From Allosphingosinicella indica (GTDB taxonomy: Bacteria; Pseudomonadota; Alphaproteobacteria; Sphingomonadales; Sphingomonadaceae): a stretch of 64,000 bases of DNA. This document shows, piece by piece, positions 34,385 through 43,001 of the stretch. The stretch lies in NCBI RefSeq assembly GCF_900177405.1, contig NZ_LT840185.1, positions 2,223,501-2,287,500 of the forward strand. The letters are read 5' to 3'. The first letter of the stretch is position 1. Each line of letters begins with the position of its first letter. The notes under the pieces are model-generated. The model had not been told where the DNA came from and made no database searches. It saw nothing but the letters and a program-made list of their open reading frames with translations. The translations under genes were made by a program, and so were the position numbers.

Positions 34385-35553
34385 TGGAAAAGCTCCGGCT
34401 TGAACGCGCGATAGCGGGCCATGCCCAGTTCCCAGCGGCCGGGATCGAAGGGCGTCAGCGTCCGCGCGATCAGTTCGTCGGCGGATACCTCGGGGTCGCG
34501 GGGGTCGAAGGCGTTGTTGGCGATGTGATAACCAAACCAGGTCTTGGCATCGGCGGGATCGGCGATGTCCGCGTTGCCGTCCTGCAGACCGGCCGCGAAG
34601 CGATCAAGGCAACTATAGACGCGTGTCCATTCGCCGCTGGCGAAGGTTGACCGGCGGACAACGGATTTGCCGTAGAAAGCACCAGAAGTCAGCGTCTTGC
34701 CATTCTCGACGAAGATCCCGTCGCAATGCATGTTGATGAGCCGCGTCGCCGATCCGCGCTCGCCCTCATCGGCGATCAGGCGCGCGCGATCGGGCATTGC
34801 AGCGATCGTCCGCTCCAATGCGCGATTGTCGACGTGGAGCACGTTCAGCGGATGGTTGCTCACCGCGAGGAAAATTTCGTCGCCGAGTGTTTCCGCGAGC
34901 TCGGCGACAAGATCGGCGTTGCGCTGGTGGCTGCTGTGGATGCGGAAGAAATTCTCGCGATGCTCATATTCCAGCGGCACCGCGACGATGATCTTGTCGG
35001 AAGGCAGGCCGTAGCGCTCGCACATGGCCGCGCGGCCGATCGCCTGGCGTTCCGCGTCGCGGCGCAACGCGTCCCAGGCGGGAGCGATCGCGGCGTCGAT
35101 CCAGTCGCGCTGGCTGGCGCTGAGCTCTGGAATTTCGGCGGTCGCGAACGGGCTGTCCTTCAGATGCAACTCGTAGCCGGCAACAGGGAAGGGCGAGGCG
35201 CCGCCCTCCATCAGATGCTTGACGACGCCGGGGAAGGCGGCGGGTGTATCGAGATCGGCGCTGCGGCAGAAGCTGATGTCCGGCGCGATTGCGCGCACCA
35301 GATCGACGATTTCCGCGCGATCCGCCTCTCCGGTGCGGAGCAGCGGATGATCTTCGCCGTCGAGGATGTGCCAGGCGACATGATCGAGATCGGCGCAATT
35401 GGCGAGTTGGTCGGGTCCGATGCCCGTCCCGCTCCACAGCGGCGGCACCATGACATGCACTTCATGCTCGCGGGCGAGCGCGCGGATCGGGTGGATGACG
35501 ATATTGTCGAACCACCAAGGCGTCACCACCGGCAGGTAGAATAGGATCCGCAT
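34381..35553 (-). CDS. Putative glycosyltransferase of the Kdo-type operon
   Basis: 390 residues, first gene of the operon, ATG at 35551-35553 preceded by GGGGGC. N-terminal MRILFYLPVVTPWWFDNIVIHPIRALAREHEVHVMVPPLW resembles the Rossmann-like start of GT-B enzymes. LEYEHRENFFRIHSSHQRNADLVAEL, AVSNHPLNVLHVD and INMHCDGIFVENGKTLTSGAFYGKSVVR look like the donor half of capsule-type transferases (compare KpsC/KpsS), where a late Asn/Glu-Gly motif binds CMP-Kdo. I do not recognise a named family; transferase of the CMP-activated sugar is inferred from position. Confidence 0.6.
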   Translation of the reverse strand: MRILFYLPVVTPWWFDNIVIHPIRALAREHEVHVMVPPLWSGTGIGPDQLANCADLDHVAWHILDGEDHPLLRTGEADRAEIVDLVRAIAPDISFCRSADLDTPAAFPGVVKHLMEGGASPFPVAGYELHLKDSPFATAEIPELSASQRDWIDAAIAPAWDALRRDAERQAIGRAAMCERYGLPSDKIIVAVPLEYEHRENFFRIHSSHQRNADLVAELAETLGDEIFLAVSNHPLNVLHVDNRALERTIAAMPDRARLIADEGERGSATRLINMHCDGIFVENGKTLTSGAFYGKSVVRRSTFASGEWTRVYSCLDRFAAGLQDGNADIADPADAKTWFGYHIANNAFDPRDPEVSADELIARTLTPFDPGRWELGMARYRAFKPELFQ

Positions 35554-35569
35554 GCGCCCCCGAAACCAA

Positions 35570-35588
35570 GGCGCATGGTTGATGCGCC
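35570..35588 (-). promoter_or_regulatory. Perfect hairpin upstream of the Kdo-type operon
   Basis: GGCGCAT-GGTTG-ATGCGCC, a 7-bp perfect inverted repeat 16 bp upstream of the first gene of the operon in its likely 5' leader. Could be an operator or mRNA hairpin. The 123-bp gap also holds the promoter for the divergent FMN reductase; no clear -35/-10 boxes could be named. Confidence 0.35.
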
Positions 35589-35676
35589 GGTAACGCTTAT
35601 TGAGGGCAAAGGTTAAATTTCCCTTCCGCAGCCGCTGCGGTGGCGGTTAACCGATCCGATCGAACGGAGGGATGCG

Positions 35677-36222
35677 ATGGTAAATCTGGTCGGCGTTGCG
35701 GGAAGCCTCAGGCGCCACTCCTACAACCGCGGGCTGCTGCGCGCGGCGGCGGAGGTCATGCCGGAAGGGTCCGAGCTCGACATCGCGTCGATCGACGGCA
35801 TTCCGCTCTACGATGCCGATGTCGAGCGCGAAGGCATGCCCGAGGCGGTGGCGGCTCTGAAGGATGCGATCGCGGCGGCGGACGGACTGCTGATGGTCAC
35901 CCCCGAGTATAACAATGGCGTCCCCGGCGTGTTCAAGAATGCGATCGATTGGGCCTCGCGCCCGCCTGCCGATGCGGCGCGGGTGTTTGCGGGGAAGCCG
36001 GTGGCGGTGATCGGCGCGTCGCCCGGCGGGTTCGGCACCGTGCTCGCGCAGAGCGGCTGGCTGCCGGTGCTGCGCACGCTCGGCACGCGGCCTTGGTTCG
36101 GCGATCGGCTGCTGGTAGCGCGCGCGGGCGACGCGTTCGACGACGAAGGCAATCTCGTCGACGAGAAGGTGCGTGGGCGGCTGCGCAAATTCCTCGCCGG
36201 TTTCGTCGCGGAGATCGGCTGA
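35677..36222 (+). CDS. NADPH-dependent FMN reductase family protein
   Basis: 181 residues. Flavodoxin-like: VGVAGSLRRHSYNRGLLRAA (phosphate loop), DGLLMVTPEYNNGVPGVFKNAIDWASRP (classic NQO/ChrR motif) and VIGASPGGFGTV. Reduces quinones, azo dyes or FMN in the cytosol. ACGGAGG upstream of ATG. Its stop overlaps an ATG (TGATG) that begins the next gene's original frame. Confidence 0.93.
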   Translation: MVNLVGVAGSLRRHSYNRGLLRAAAEVMPEGSELDIASIDGIPLYDADVEREGMPEAVAALKDAIAAADGLLMVTPEYNNGVPGVFKNAIDWASRPPADAARVFAGKPVAVIGASPGGFGTVLAQSGWLPVLRTLGTRPWFGDRLLVARAGDAFDDEGNLVDEKVRGRLRKFLAGFVAEIG

Positions 36223-36248
36223 TGGAGGGTGGCTGAACCTGTGACGCG
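36222..36248 (+). other. Original 5' end of the GFA gene with in-frame TGA at a zinc Cys codon
   Basis: ATG at 36222 reads M-E-G-G-[TGA]-T-C-D-A-V and is in frame with the downstream gene. GFA family members start with Gly-Cys-x-Cys-Gly-Ala-Val; the TGA (36234-36236) sits exactly at the first zinc-ligand Cys. Either a nonsense mutation, a sequencing error, or recoding. A CGGCTG-CAG-CAGCCG hairpin lies at 36258-36272, 21 bases after the TGA. Confidence 0.7.
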
Positions 36249-36677
36249 GTGCGCTACCGGCTGCAGCAGCCGCCGATGATCGTCCATTGCTGCCACTGCA
36301 CCTGGTGCCAGCGCGAAACGGGCAGCGCGTTCGCGGTCAATGCGATGATCGAAGCGGATGCGCTGGCGGTGGACGGCGCGGTCGATCACGTCATGACGCC
36401 ATCGGAAAGCGGCAAAGGGCAGGAGATCGCCCGCTGCCCCAAATGCTGTGTCGCGCTCTGGAGCCATTATGCCAGCGCCGGCCGGCTGATCGCCTTCGTG
36501 CGGGTCGGCACGCTCGACGATCCCTCCGCCGCCCGGCCCGATATCCACATCTTTACCCGCTCGACGCAGCCATGGGTAGTTCTGCCCGATGGCGTGCCCG
36601 CGTTCGACATCTTCTACGAGCGCGAACAACTGTGGCCGCCCGAAGCGCTGGCGCCCCGCGCTGCAGCCCTGAGTTAA
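36249..36677 (+). CDS. GFA family (DUF636) zinc protein, N-terminally affected
   Basis: 142 residues if started at GTG 36249, which has no ribosome-binding site. HCCHCTWCQRETGSAFA (second zinc cluster), CPKCC (late Cys pair), and IHIFTRSTQPWVVLPDGVPAF match GFA-domain proteins related to glutathione-dependent formaldehyde-activating enzyme. The start codon falls after the CxC motif needed for the structural zinc, because the natural start at 36222 is followed by an in-frame TGA. Could be a decaying gene, or expressed through readthrough. Confidence 0.75.
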   Translation: MRYRLQQPPMIVHCCHCTWCQRETGSAFAVNAMIEADALAVDGAVDHVMTPSESGKGQEIARCPKCCVALWSHYASAGRLIAFVRVGTLDDPSAARPDIHIFTRSTQPWVVLPDGVPAFDIFYEREQLWPPEALAPRAAALS

Positions 36678-36863
36678 GCGATTCGCCGACGAAGCGCGTC
36701 TAACCTACATCAATTCTTCGGTTCGCCGCTCAAATGGCTCGCTTCATCCGTCTGCTGGCCGAGCTGACTCGCCTTTTGCAGCAGGAGCAGGCGGATTGTC
36801 GGATTGGGGTAGCCGGTGTCGCGACGGATTTGTCCGGAGCGGCGGTCGCGGCCGGAGGAATGC
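36678..36863. other. Intergenic stretch, nothing recognised
   Basis: 186 bp between the GFA gene and a small ORF. No hairpin, promoter or coding signal stands out; longer ORFs here are out-of-frame overlaps. Confidence 0.4.
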
Positions 36864-37025
36864 GTGGAATCCAACCGTCTCTATTATGCGCGGCGGGCGC
36901 AGCAGGAGCAGCGTGCGGCGCAGCGCGCGATCACGCCGCAGGCGCGGGCGTGGCACCACCAGCTAGCCGAGGATTTCGCCAAGCGCGCGCAGGACTTTGC
37001 CGGGATCACTGCCGAAGCGGTCTGA
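36864..37025 (+). CDS. Small conserved-looking cytosolic protein, 53 residues
   Basis: GTG 36864 with a strong GGAGGAA five bases upstream. Charged, helical: ESNRLYYARRAQQEQRAAQRAI, then AWHHQLAEDFAKRAQDFA. The pattern (NRLYYARRAxxEQ) resembles small proteins of sphingomonads of unknown role. A rho-independent terminator follows 22 bp after the stop, supporting a real transcript. Confidence 0.65.
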   Translation: MESNRLYYARRAQQEQRAAQRAITPQARAWHHQLAEDFAKRAQDFAGITAEAV

Positions 37026-37046
37026 GCTTCGTTTACCGTCCATAGC

Positions 37047-37080
37047 AAAAAGGCCCCGGATCGCTCCGGGGCCTTTTCGT
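37047..37080 (+). terminator. Rho-independent terminator
   Basis: AAAAGGCCCCGGA / TCCGGGGCCTTTT stem (37048-37060 and 37065-37077) with a TCGC loop followed by CGTTT. Symmetric A/T flanks allow use in both directions; the next gene (37098, leftward) converges. Confidence 0.85.
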
Positions 37081-37097
37081 TTCAGCCTATGGCCGGC

Positions 37098-37538
37098 TCA
37101 GCAGCTCCGGCCGACCTCGCGGCCGAGCAGCGCGCCGGCGACACCGCCGACGATCGCGCCGGTCGTTCCGTCGCCGCGGCGGTAGTAGCGGCCGCTGCCG
37201 CGATCGATCTCGCGGCCGAGCAGCGCGCCCGCAGCGCCGCCGACGATCGCGCCGGTCGTGCCGCTGCCGCAGCGGCGGCCATAATAGCCGCGACGGTCAT
37301 AATAGCGGCCACGGTTGTAATAATTGCGGCCGCGATAGCCGCGGCGGTCGTAATAGCCGCGGTCGTAGTTGCGGTAGTAGCGATCGCCCCGATAGGCGCG
37401 CCGGTCGTAATAGCCGGATTGATAATAGCCGCCGCCATAATAGCGATCGCCATAATAGCCCTGCGCCTGCGCGGCGGCGGGGAGAGCGGTGAAGGTGGCG
37501 GCAAACGCTGCGCCGCCGATCAACAGACTTCTCAACAT
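37098..37538 (-). CDS. Exported Tyr/Arg/Gly-rich glycine-zipper protein
   Basis: 146 residues. Signal peptide 1-25 (ending AQAQ). Residues 27-85 are repeats of YYDRR/YRGRNYY type, about one third Tyr. Two near-identical glycine-zipper segments follow: TTGAIVGGAAGALLGREIDR (about 94-113) and TTGAIVGGVAGALLGREVGR (about 125-144). Glycine zipper 2TM proteins sit in the cell envelope; the internal duplication suggests unit expansion. Function not established. Confidence 0.8.
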   Translation of the reverse strand: MLRSLLIGGAAFAATFTALPAAAQAQGYYGDRYYGGGYYQSGYYDRRAYRGDRYYRNYDRGYYDRRGYRGRNYYNRGRYYDRRGYYGRRCGSGTTGAIVGGAAGALLGREIDRGSGRYYRRGDGTTGAIVGGVAGALLGREVGRSC

Positions 37539-37646
37539 GATATTTCTCCCAAGTACAACGGGATCAAGACGGGATAAACAACCCGCCGGTGGGCATATTG
37601 TTCACCATCCTCGCTGTCGCCGGAATGAACGGCCCGTTGTGGAGCC

Positions 37647-38252
37647 TCAATCGCGCGGCAGGGCGCTTTCGTGGCCGGGAGCGCGGAACGGCGGCATCCG
37701 GCCGGCGACGCGCGAGCGATCGACGAACTGATGCTTGAGCGCCGCGAGCACATGGATGGCGAGCAGGATCAGCGTGCCGGTGACGAGCAATTCATGGAAA
37801 TCGCCCATCGCATCGCCGAAATCCTCGCTGAGCCCGGGGATCAGCGGGAAGGGGATGCCGCCGACGAGACCGGTAGTCGAATCCTCCGCGCCGCCCGAGA
37901 TCGCGGCGAGGCCGGTCAGCGGCAGGATGATGATGATGGCGTAGAAGAGGCGGTGATTCCACGTCGCCGCCAGCCGCTCCCAGCGCGGCAGCTGTTCCGG
38001 ATAGGGCGGCGGCTTGTGGCCGAGGCGCCAGGCGAGGCGGACGAGCGCGAGGAGGAGGATCAGCACGCCCAGCGTCTTGTGCCAGGTGAAGACCTCCATC
38101 CGCTCCGGCCCCCGCTCCATGCCGTGGAAGGTGAAGCCGACCCAGATCTGGGTGAGCAGCAGCACCGCGGTGATCCAGTGCAGCGCGACGGCGCCATTGT
38201 CGTAGCGGAGCAGCGCGCGCTGCTGCGGGGTCGCCTCGGGAACAGTCGCCAT
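37647..38252 (-). CDS. Cytochrome b561 family protein
   Basis: 201 residues, four transmembrane helices with heme-ligand His in [48 protein letters not shown] and [30 protein letters not shown]. Di-heme membrane electron carrier, likely accepting electrons from quinol. Ends in DRD. Confidence 0.92.
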   Translation of the reverse strand: MATVPEATPQQRALLRYDNGAVALHWITAVLLLTQIWVGFTFHGMERGPERMEVFTWHKTLGVLILLLALVRLAWRLGHKPPPYPEQLPRWERLAATWNHRLFYAIIIILPLTGLAAISGGAEDSTTGLVGGIPFPLIPGLSEDFGDAMGDFHELLVTGTLILLAIHVLAALKHQFVDRSRVAGRMPPFRAPGHESALPRD

Positions 38253-38316
38253 CGGTGCAATCTCCTTACAACAGCGTAACGAGTCAGAGCCGAAGCGGTT
38301 GCGCGGAAGCGCTCCG

Positions 38317-40374
38317 TCAGCGCGAAAGCTTCTCCCCGGCCTCGGCCTTTTTGACGAGCAGATCGGAGAGCTTGAAGTCGGCGCCGAGCCGGTCCTGCTG
38401 GCGCTTCAGCCCCTCGACGATCTTGGGCAGGCCCTCGGTGTCCGCCCAGAACATCGGCCCGCCGCGATAGACCGGCCAGCCGTAGCCATAGACCCAGACG
38501 ACGTCGATGTCGGACGCGCGCTGGGCGAAGCCGCCCTCGAGGATGAGCGCGCCCTCGTTGACCATCGTGTAAAGCGTCCGCTCGATGATCTCCTGGTCCG
38601 AGATGTCGCGCTTCTCGACGCCGGCCTTGGCACGAAACTCCTCGATCACATCGGCGACGACGGGCGAGGGGGAGGGGCGGCGCTTGTCGTCATAATCGTA
38701 GAAGCCCGCGCCCTTCTTCTGGCCCCAGCGGTCCATCGCGCAGAGCTTGTCGCGGATATTCTCGATGCGGTTCGGATCGCGATGCCAGCCGATATCGACG
38801 CCGGCGAGATCGGCCATCTGGAACGGCCCCATCGGCATGCCGAACTCGACATGGACGCGGTCGATCTGCTCGGGCGTCGCGCCTTCCAGCAGCAGGTTCA
38901 TCGCCTGAGTCTGGCGCGGGATCAGCATGCGGTTGCCGATGAAACCGTAGCAGACGCCCGCCACCACCGCGACCTTGCGGATGCGCTTGGCGAGCGCCAT
39001 CGCCGTCACCAGCACGTCGTCCGCCGTCTTGGCGCCGCGCACGACCTCCAGCAGCTTCATGACGTTGGCGGGCGAGAAGAAGTGGAGGCCGACGACATCC
39101 TGCGGCCGCCCCGTGCTCGCCGCGATCTCGTCGACGTTGAGGTAGGAGGTGTTCGAGGCGAGGATCGCGCCTTGCTTGACGATGCCGTCGAGCTTGCCGA
39201 ACACCTCCTTCTTCACCTCCATATTCTCGAACACCGCCTCGATCACGAGATCGCAATCGGCGAGATCGTCGAGGCTGAGGCTGGGGGTGAGCAGGCCCAT
39301 CGCTTTTTCGACCTGATCGGCGGTCATCCGCCCCTTGGCCGCGGTCGCCTCGTAATTCTTGCGGATGAGCGCGGTGCCGCGATCGAGCGCGTCCTGCGCG
39401 GTCTCGACGATCGTCACCGGAATGCCCGCCGACAGGAAGTTCATCGAGATGCCGCCGCCCATCGTGCCGGCGCCGATGACGCCGACCTTGCGGATATCGC
39501 GCGGGCGGACGTCCTCGCCCACGCCCTCGATTTTCGAGGCTTTGCGCTCGGCGAAGAAGAAATATTGCTGCGCGCGCGCCTGGGTGCCGCTCATCAGCTC
39601 CATGAACAGCCGCCGCTCGTCCTGCACGCCTTCGGCATAGGGTTTGGAAAGCGCCGCCTCGATCGCCTTGATATTGGCCTCGGGCGCGTCGAAGCCCTTC
39701 ATCTTGCGGGCATTGGCCTTGCGGAAATCGTCGAACAGGCCGGGGTTGGCGCGCGCCGCGGCGAGCTTGTCGTCGCGCTCGCTGGCCTTGGGGAGCGGGC
39801 GGATTTCGCGCACTTCCTCGGCGAAGGCGACGGCATGCTGCTCCAGATCGCCCTCGACGATGCGATCGACGAGGCCAATCTCGGCGGCGCGCTTGGCGCC
39901 GATCGGGTTACCGGTCGCCGCCATCTCAAGCGCGGTCTCGACGCCGGCGACGCGCGGCAGGCGCTGGGTGCCGCCGGCGCCGGGGAGCAGGCCGAGCTTC
40001 ACTTCGGGCACGCCGAGCTTCGCGTCCGGCACGGCGACGCGATAATGGCAGGAGAGCGCGACCTCGAGCCCGCCGCCGAGCGCGGTGCCGTGGATCGCGG
40101 CGACCACCGGCTTTGTGCACGCCTCGATCCGGTCCACCACCTGCGGCAGCATCGGCATCTGCATGGGCTTGCCGAATTCGGTGATGTCGGCGCCGGCGAA
40201 GAAGGTGTTGCCATCGCAGCGGATGACGACCGCCTTCACAGCATCGTCGCCGTCGGCCTCCTCGATCGCCTTCACCAGCCCCTCGCGCACCGCGATGCCG
40301 AGCGCGTTGACCGGCGGATTGTTCGAGGTGACGATCAGCACGTCGCCATGACGCCGGGTGGTGATGGGGCTCAT
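38317..40374 (-). CDS. 3-hydroxyacyl-CoA dehydrogenase / enoyl-CoA hydratase (FadJ-like)
   Basis: 685 residues from ATG 40374 (GGAGACG upstream). N-terminal crotonase domain (about 1-185: [37 protein letters not shown]) and C-terminal HAD (about 290-580: [70 protein letters not shown]). Catalyses two beta-oxidation steps. Thiolase is not next to it. A full-length antisense ORF is a shadow. Confidence 0.96.
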   Translation of the reverse strand: MSPITTRRHGDVLIVTSNNPPVNALGIAVREGLVKAIEEADGDDAVKAVVIRCDGNTFFAGADITEFGKPMQMPMLPQVVDRIEACTKPVVAAIHGTALGGGLEVALSCHYRVAVPDAKLGVPEVKLGLLPGAGGTQRLPRVAGVETALEMAATGNPIGAKRAAEIGLVDRIVEGDLEQHAVAFAEEVREIRPLPKASERDDKLAAARANPGLFDDFRKANARKMKGFDAPEANIKAIEAALSKPYAEGVQDERRLFMELMSGTQARAQQYFFFAERKASKIEGVGEDVRPRDIRKVGVIGAGTMGGGISMNFLSAGIPVTIVETAQDALDRGTALIRKNYEATAAKGRMTADQVEKAMGLLTPSLSLDDLADCDLVIEAVFENMEVKKEVFGKLDGIVKQGAILASNTSYLNVDEIAASTGRPQDVVGLHFFSPANVMKLLEVVRGAKTADDVLVTAMALAKRIRKVAVVAGVCYGFIGNRMLIPRQTQAMNLLLEGATPEQIDRVHVEFGMPMGPFQMADLAGVDIGWHRDPNRIENIRDKLCAMDRWGQKKGAGFYDYDDKRRPSPSPVVADVIEEFRAKAGVEKRDISDQEIIERTLYTMVNEGALILEGGFAQRASDIDVVWVYGYGWPVYRGGPMFWADTEGLPKIVEGLKRQQDRLGADFKLSDLLVKKAEAGEKLSR

Positions 40375-40838
40375 CGTCTCGTCTCCGTGATGCGGGATGT
40401 CCGCACCGGCCATAAGGGGCGGCTTACGTTCGCGTCAACCGGCGGGACGAAATGAGGCGAGGGCGCGGATGCGCGCGGACGGCCGGGGAAGTTGAATCAC
40501 AGTACAAGTTCGCGAGTCGATGCGGAAACCACATGCGAAAACCCGCCCAAATCGCCGGTTCGAGGCGGTTGCGGCGTTATCGGCGCGATCCAGATCGACG
40601 CATTTCCGCGCCTTTGCGCCGATTTGATTCACTTGCTTCACAGGGTCGTGCACTTTTCCCCTCCCTCGCCGAAATCCAAGACACGGCTTTCCGGCGACGA
40701 AGGTAGCAAGGGGTGCGGGGTGTAGGACAGGGGTGTGCAATTCGCCGATTGTCAGCAACCGTCGCGCTCTGGCGCCGGCCACCAATACGCGAAGGGCGGC
40801 CGAGCCGGAAGCGCCGCGAGCGTCGCTTCGCTCACCCG
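40375..40838. other. 464-bp intergenic region with no gene recognised
   Basis: Local composition is more AT-rich than the flanks, with isolated short ORFs that lack family features. No tRNA cloverleaf or clear terminator found. Confidence 0.4.
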
Positions 40839-41237
40839 CTAAATGGTCACCATTGGGAGCCGGCGTTTGAGGTAGGCTCTGCAATTGATGAGATTTCCCT
40901 GACTAGCCTCATACTTCCATTGCGGTGAGTTGGTCAGAAGCGCCAGCTGGTGCGTACAGAAGTGCCTGAGATATCGCCGATCCGCATCATGAGCTCCTTC
41001 AAGCTCTTTCCTCAAGATTGCAAACGCCTGATGCGCTTCCTCCAATCGCGTTGCCCGAAGGAGCAGGTTCGCGCGATACACACACTCGGCCGCGGTCAAC
41101 GGGAACACGGCAGCTGCCTGGTCGAGATGCCGAAGCGCGTCGTCGAACGCGCCGCGTCCCTCTGCACGGAACGCTTTCCATAGCATTTGAGCGTAGCGGA
41201 CACGCTGCACGAACGTTGGTCGGGTCACTTGGCTCAT
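40839..41237 (-). CDS. TPR-like hypothetical protein, compositionally distinct
   Basis: 132 residues from ATG 41237 (a start three codons earlier is possible). Helical-repeat pattern: FRAEGRGAFDDALRHLDQAAAVFPLTAAECVYRANLLLRATRLEEAHQAFAILRKEL, consistent with two to three TPR-like hairpins, then QWKYEASQGNLINC. Uses rare codons for this window (CTA, AGG, TTG), suggesting transfer. No neighbours of related function. Confidence 0.6.
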   Translation of the reverse strand: MSQVTRPTFVQRVRYAQMLWKAFRAEGRGAFDDALRHLDQAAAVFPLTAAECVYRANLLLRATRLEEAHQAFAILRKELEGAHDADRRYLRHFCTHQLALLTNSPQWKYEASQGNLINCRAYLKRRLPMVTI

Positions 41238-41318
41238 CCGCGCCATACCAAAATCAATGGGACATATGGGTCAAGCTGGCAGGGCTGAAGCCGGCTTGTT
41301 TTTTACCAGATATTGGCG

Positions 41319-41328
41319 CCCCCCCCCC
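41319..41328. repeat. Run of ten cytosines
   Basis: A 10-C homopolymer in the intergenic region left of acr3. May be a slippage-prone tract or sequencing artefact; no gene reads through it. Confidence 0.7.
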
Positions 41329-41381
41329 ATTTGATCGGTAGTCAGGGACTACTGCATGCGATTGCGCGACGATGAAGATGG

Positions 41382-41402
41382 ATGCCGGATCAAGTCCGGC
41401 AT
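41382..41402. repeat. Single hairpin of repeat family B
   Basis: ATGCCGGA-TCAAG-TCCGGCAT followed by GACG, identical in design to one half of the double elements at 20855 and 44649. No second half was found close by, so this is a solo unit. Confidence 0.75.
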
Positions 41403-41539
41403 GACGCTAGGGCAAATCGTCGTCTACCTACGTCAGCCGGCATTCGTGACCTCGAACACCCGCCGTCGCACGTTGAGCGATGGCCAGGCCGGTGCGGGGG
41501 GAGGTGGTTTCCCGGCGAGCGATGACACTGCCCTATCGC

Positions 41540-42601
41540 CTAGGCCGTCGCCTCGCGCCGTTCGTACCAGCCCCGCGTGCGCTTCACGATGGCGACGACG
41601 GACAGCATGACGGGCACCTCCACCAGCACGCCAACCACCGTCGCCAACGCCGCGCCGGAATCGATGCCGAACAGCGCAATGGCTGCGGCGACGGCGAGCT
41701 CGAAGAAGTTGGAGGCGCCGATCAGCGCGGCAGGCGCCGCGACGCACCAGGCGACGCCGAACTTGCGGCTGAGCCAGTAAGCGAGGCCCGCGTTGAAATA
41801 GACCTGGATGAGGATCGGCACCGCAAGGAGCAGGATCACCAGCGGCCGCGCGAGGATCTGCTCGCCTTGGAAGCCGAATAGCAACACGAGCGTGGTCAAC
41901 AGCGCGACGAGTGAAACCGGACCCAGCGCTCGCAGCACGCGATCGAGCGCCGGTTGACCGCCGTGGGCGAGGACGCGCATCCGCAGCAATTGTGCGATGA
42001 CGACCGGGATCAGGATGTAGAGAAGCACCGACAGGAGCAACGTGTCCCACGGTACGGTGATCGAGGCTACGCCCAGCAACAGGCCGACAATGGGCGCGAA
42101 GGCGAACAGCATAATGATGTCGTTCAGCGCCACCTGGCTCAGCGTATAATTGGGCTCCCCCTCGCACAGGTTCGACCAGACGAAGACCATCGCCGTGCAG
42201 GGCGCCGCGGCAAGAATGATGAGCCCGGCGATATAGGAGGAAATCTCGCCGGCGGGCAGCAATGGCGCGAACAGCCAGCCGATGAAGAAGGTGCCTAAGG
42301 CGGCCATCGAAAAGGGCTTAACCGCCCAGTTGATGAACAAGGTGACGCCGACGCCCTTCCAATGCTGGCGGACCGATCCGAGGGCTCCGAAGTCGATCTT
42401 GAGCAGCATCGGGATGATCATCAGCCAGATCAAAGCCGCGATCGGAAGGTTGACCCGCGCGACCTCGGCAGCGGCGATCGCGGCGAAGGCGCCGGGCGCC
42501 GCGGCACCGAGCGCGACGCCGGCGACGATGCACAAGGCCACCCACAGCGAAAGATAGCGCTCGAACGCCGACATCGCCGGCCGCGCCGCCGCCTCAGCCA
42601 T
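41540..42601 (-). CDS. acr3: ACR3 family arsenite efflux transporter
   Basis: 353 residues from ATG 42601 (42610 also possible). Ten hydrophobic helices; ACR3 motifs LIWLMIIPMLLKIDFG, AAAPCTAMVFVWSNLCEGEPNYTLSQVALNDIIML with the conserved Cys, and AALIGASNFFELAVA. Exports As(III) with proton exchange. Its start overlaps arsC, so it is the last gene of arsR-arsI-arsC-acr3. Confidence 0.96.
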   Translation of the reverse strand: MAEAAARPAMSAFERYLSLWVALCIVAGVALGAAAPGAFAAIAAAEVARVNLPIAALIWLMIIPMLLKIDFGALGSVRQHWKGVGVTLFINWAVKPFSMAALGTFFIGWLFAPLLPAGEISSYIAGLIILAAAPCTAMVFVWSNLCEGEPNYTLSQVALNDIIMLFAFAPIVGLLLGVASITVPWDTLLLSVLLYILIPVVIAQLLRMRVLAHGGQPALDRVLRALGPVSLVALLTTLVLLFGFQGEQILARPLVILLLAVPILIQVYFNAGLAYWLSRKFGVAWCVAAPAALIGASNFFELAVAAAIALFGIDSGAALATVVGVLVEVPVMLSVVAIVKRTRGWYERREATA

Positions 42602-43001
42602 TGGCGGCAACCACTTCGCCGTCTTCCTTGACGAAATCGGAGCGCAGCGGCCGGTCCAGAACCGAGAGAACCGTTTCGGACGGGCGGCACAGCTTCACCC
42701 CATTCGGCCCGGCGACGATCGGCCGGTTGATGAGGATGGGGTGCGCCATCATCGCATCGACGATCTGCTCCTCGCCGAGCGATTCATCGTCGAGCCCGAG
42801 ATCGGCATAAGGCGTGCCTTTCTGGCGCAGGAGATCGCGCGCGCCGATGCCCAGCCGCTGGATGAGCGAGACCAGCGCATCGCGCGCGGGCGGCGTCTCC
42901 AGATAATGGATCACATCCGGCTCCGTGCCGGTGGCGCGGATCAGCGCCAAGGTGTTGCGCGAGGTCGCGCAGGCCGGGTTGTGATAAATGGTGACGCTCA
43001 T
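42594..43001 (-). CDS. arsC: Arsenate reductase (glutaredoxin-type)
   Basis: 135 residues. TIYHNPACATSRNTLALIRATG with the catalytic Cys, PPARDALVSLIQRLGI, and PILINRPIV. Reduces arsenate to arsenite for ACR3 export. Overlaps arsI by 4 and acr3 by 8 bases. Confidence 0.95.
   Translation of the reverse strand: MSVTIYHNPACATSRNTLALIRATGTEPDVIHYLETPPARDALVSLIQRLGIGARDLLRQKGTPYADLGLDDESLGEEQIVDAMMAHPILINRPIVAGPNGVKLCRPSETVLSVLDRPLRSDFVKEDGEVVAANG

Noticed and set aside
36734-37045. 103-residue plus-strand ORF over the small 53-residue gene
   Set aside because: No ribosome-binding site; repetitive Ala/Gly-rich frame. The 36864 GTG ORF has a strong site and a terminator.
38299-40455. 718-residue ORF on the plus strand
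   Set aside because: Antisense shadow of the FadJ-like gene; high-GC third positions keep the opposite frame open. No family features.
40435-40884. 149-residue minus-strand ORF in the large gap
   Set aside because: No signal peptide, domain or codon pattern of a real gene; overlaps the TPR-like ORF.
41319-41328. C10 tract as a phase-variation switch
   Set aside because: It lies between genes with no reading frame or clear promoter spacing; artefact possible.
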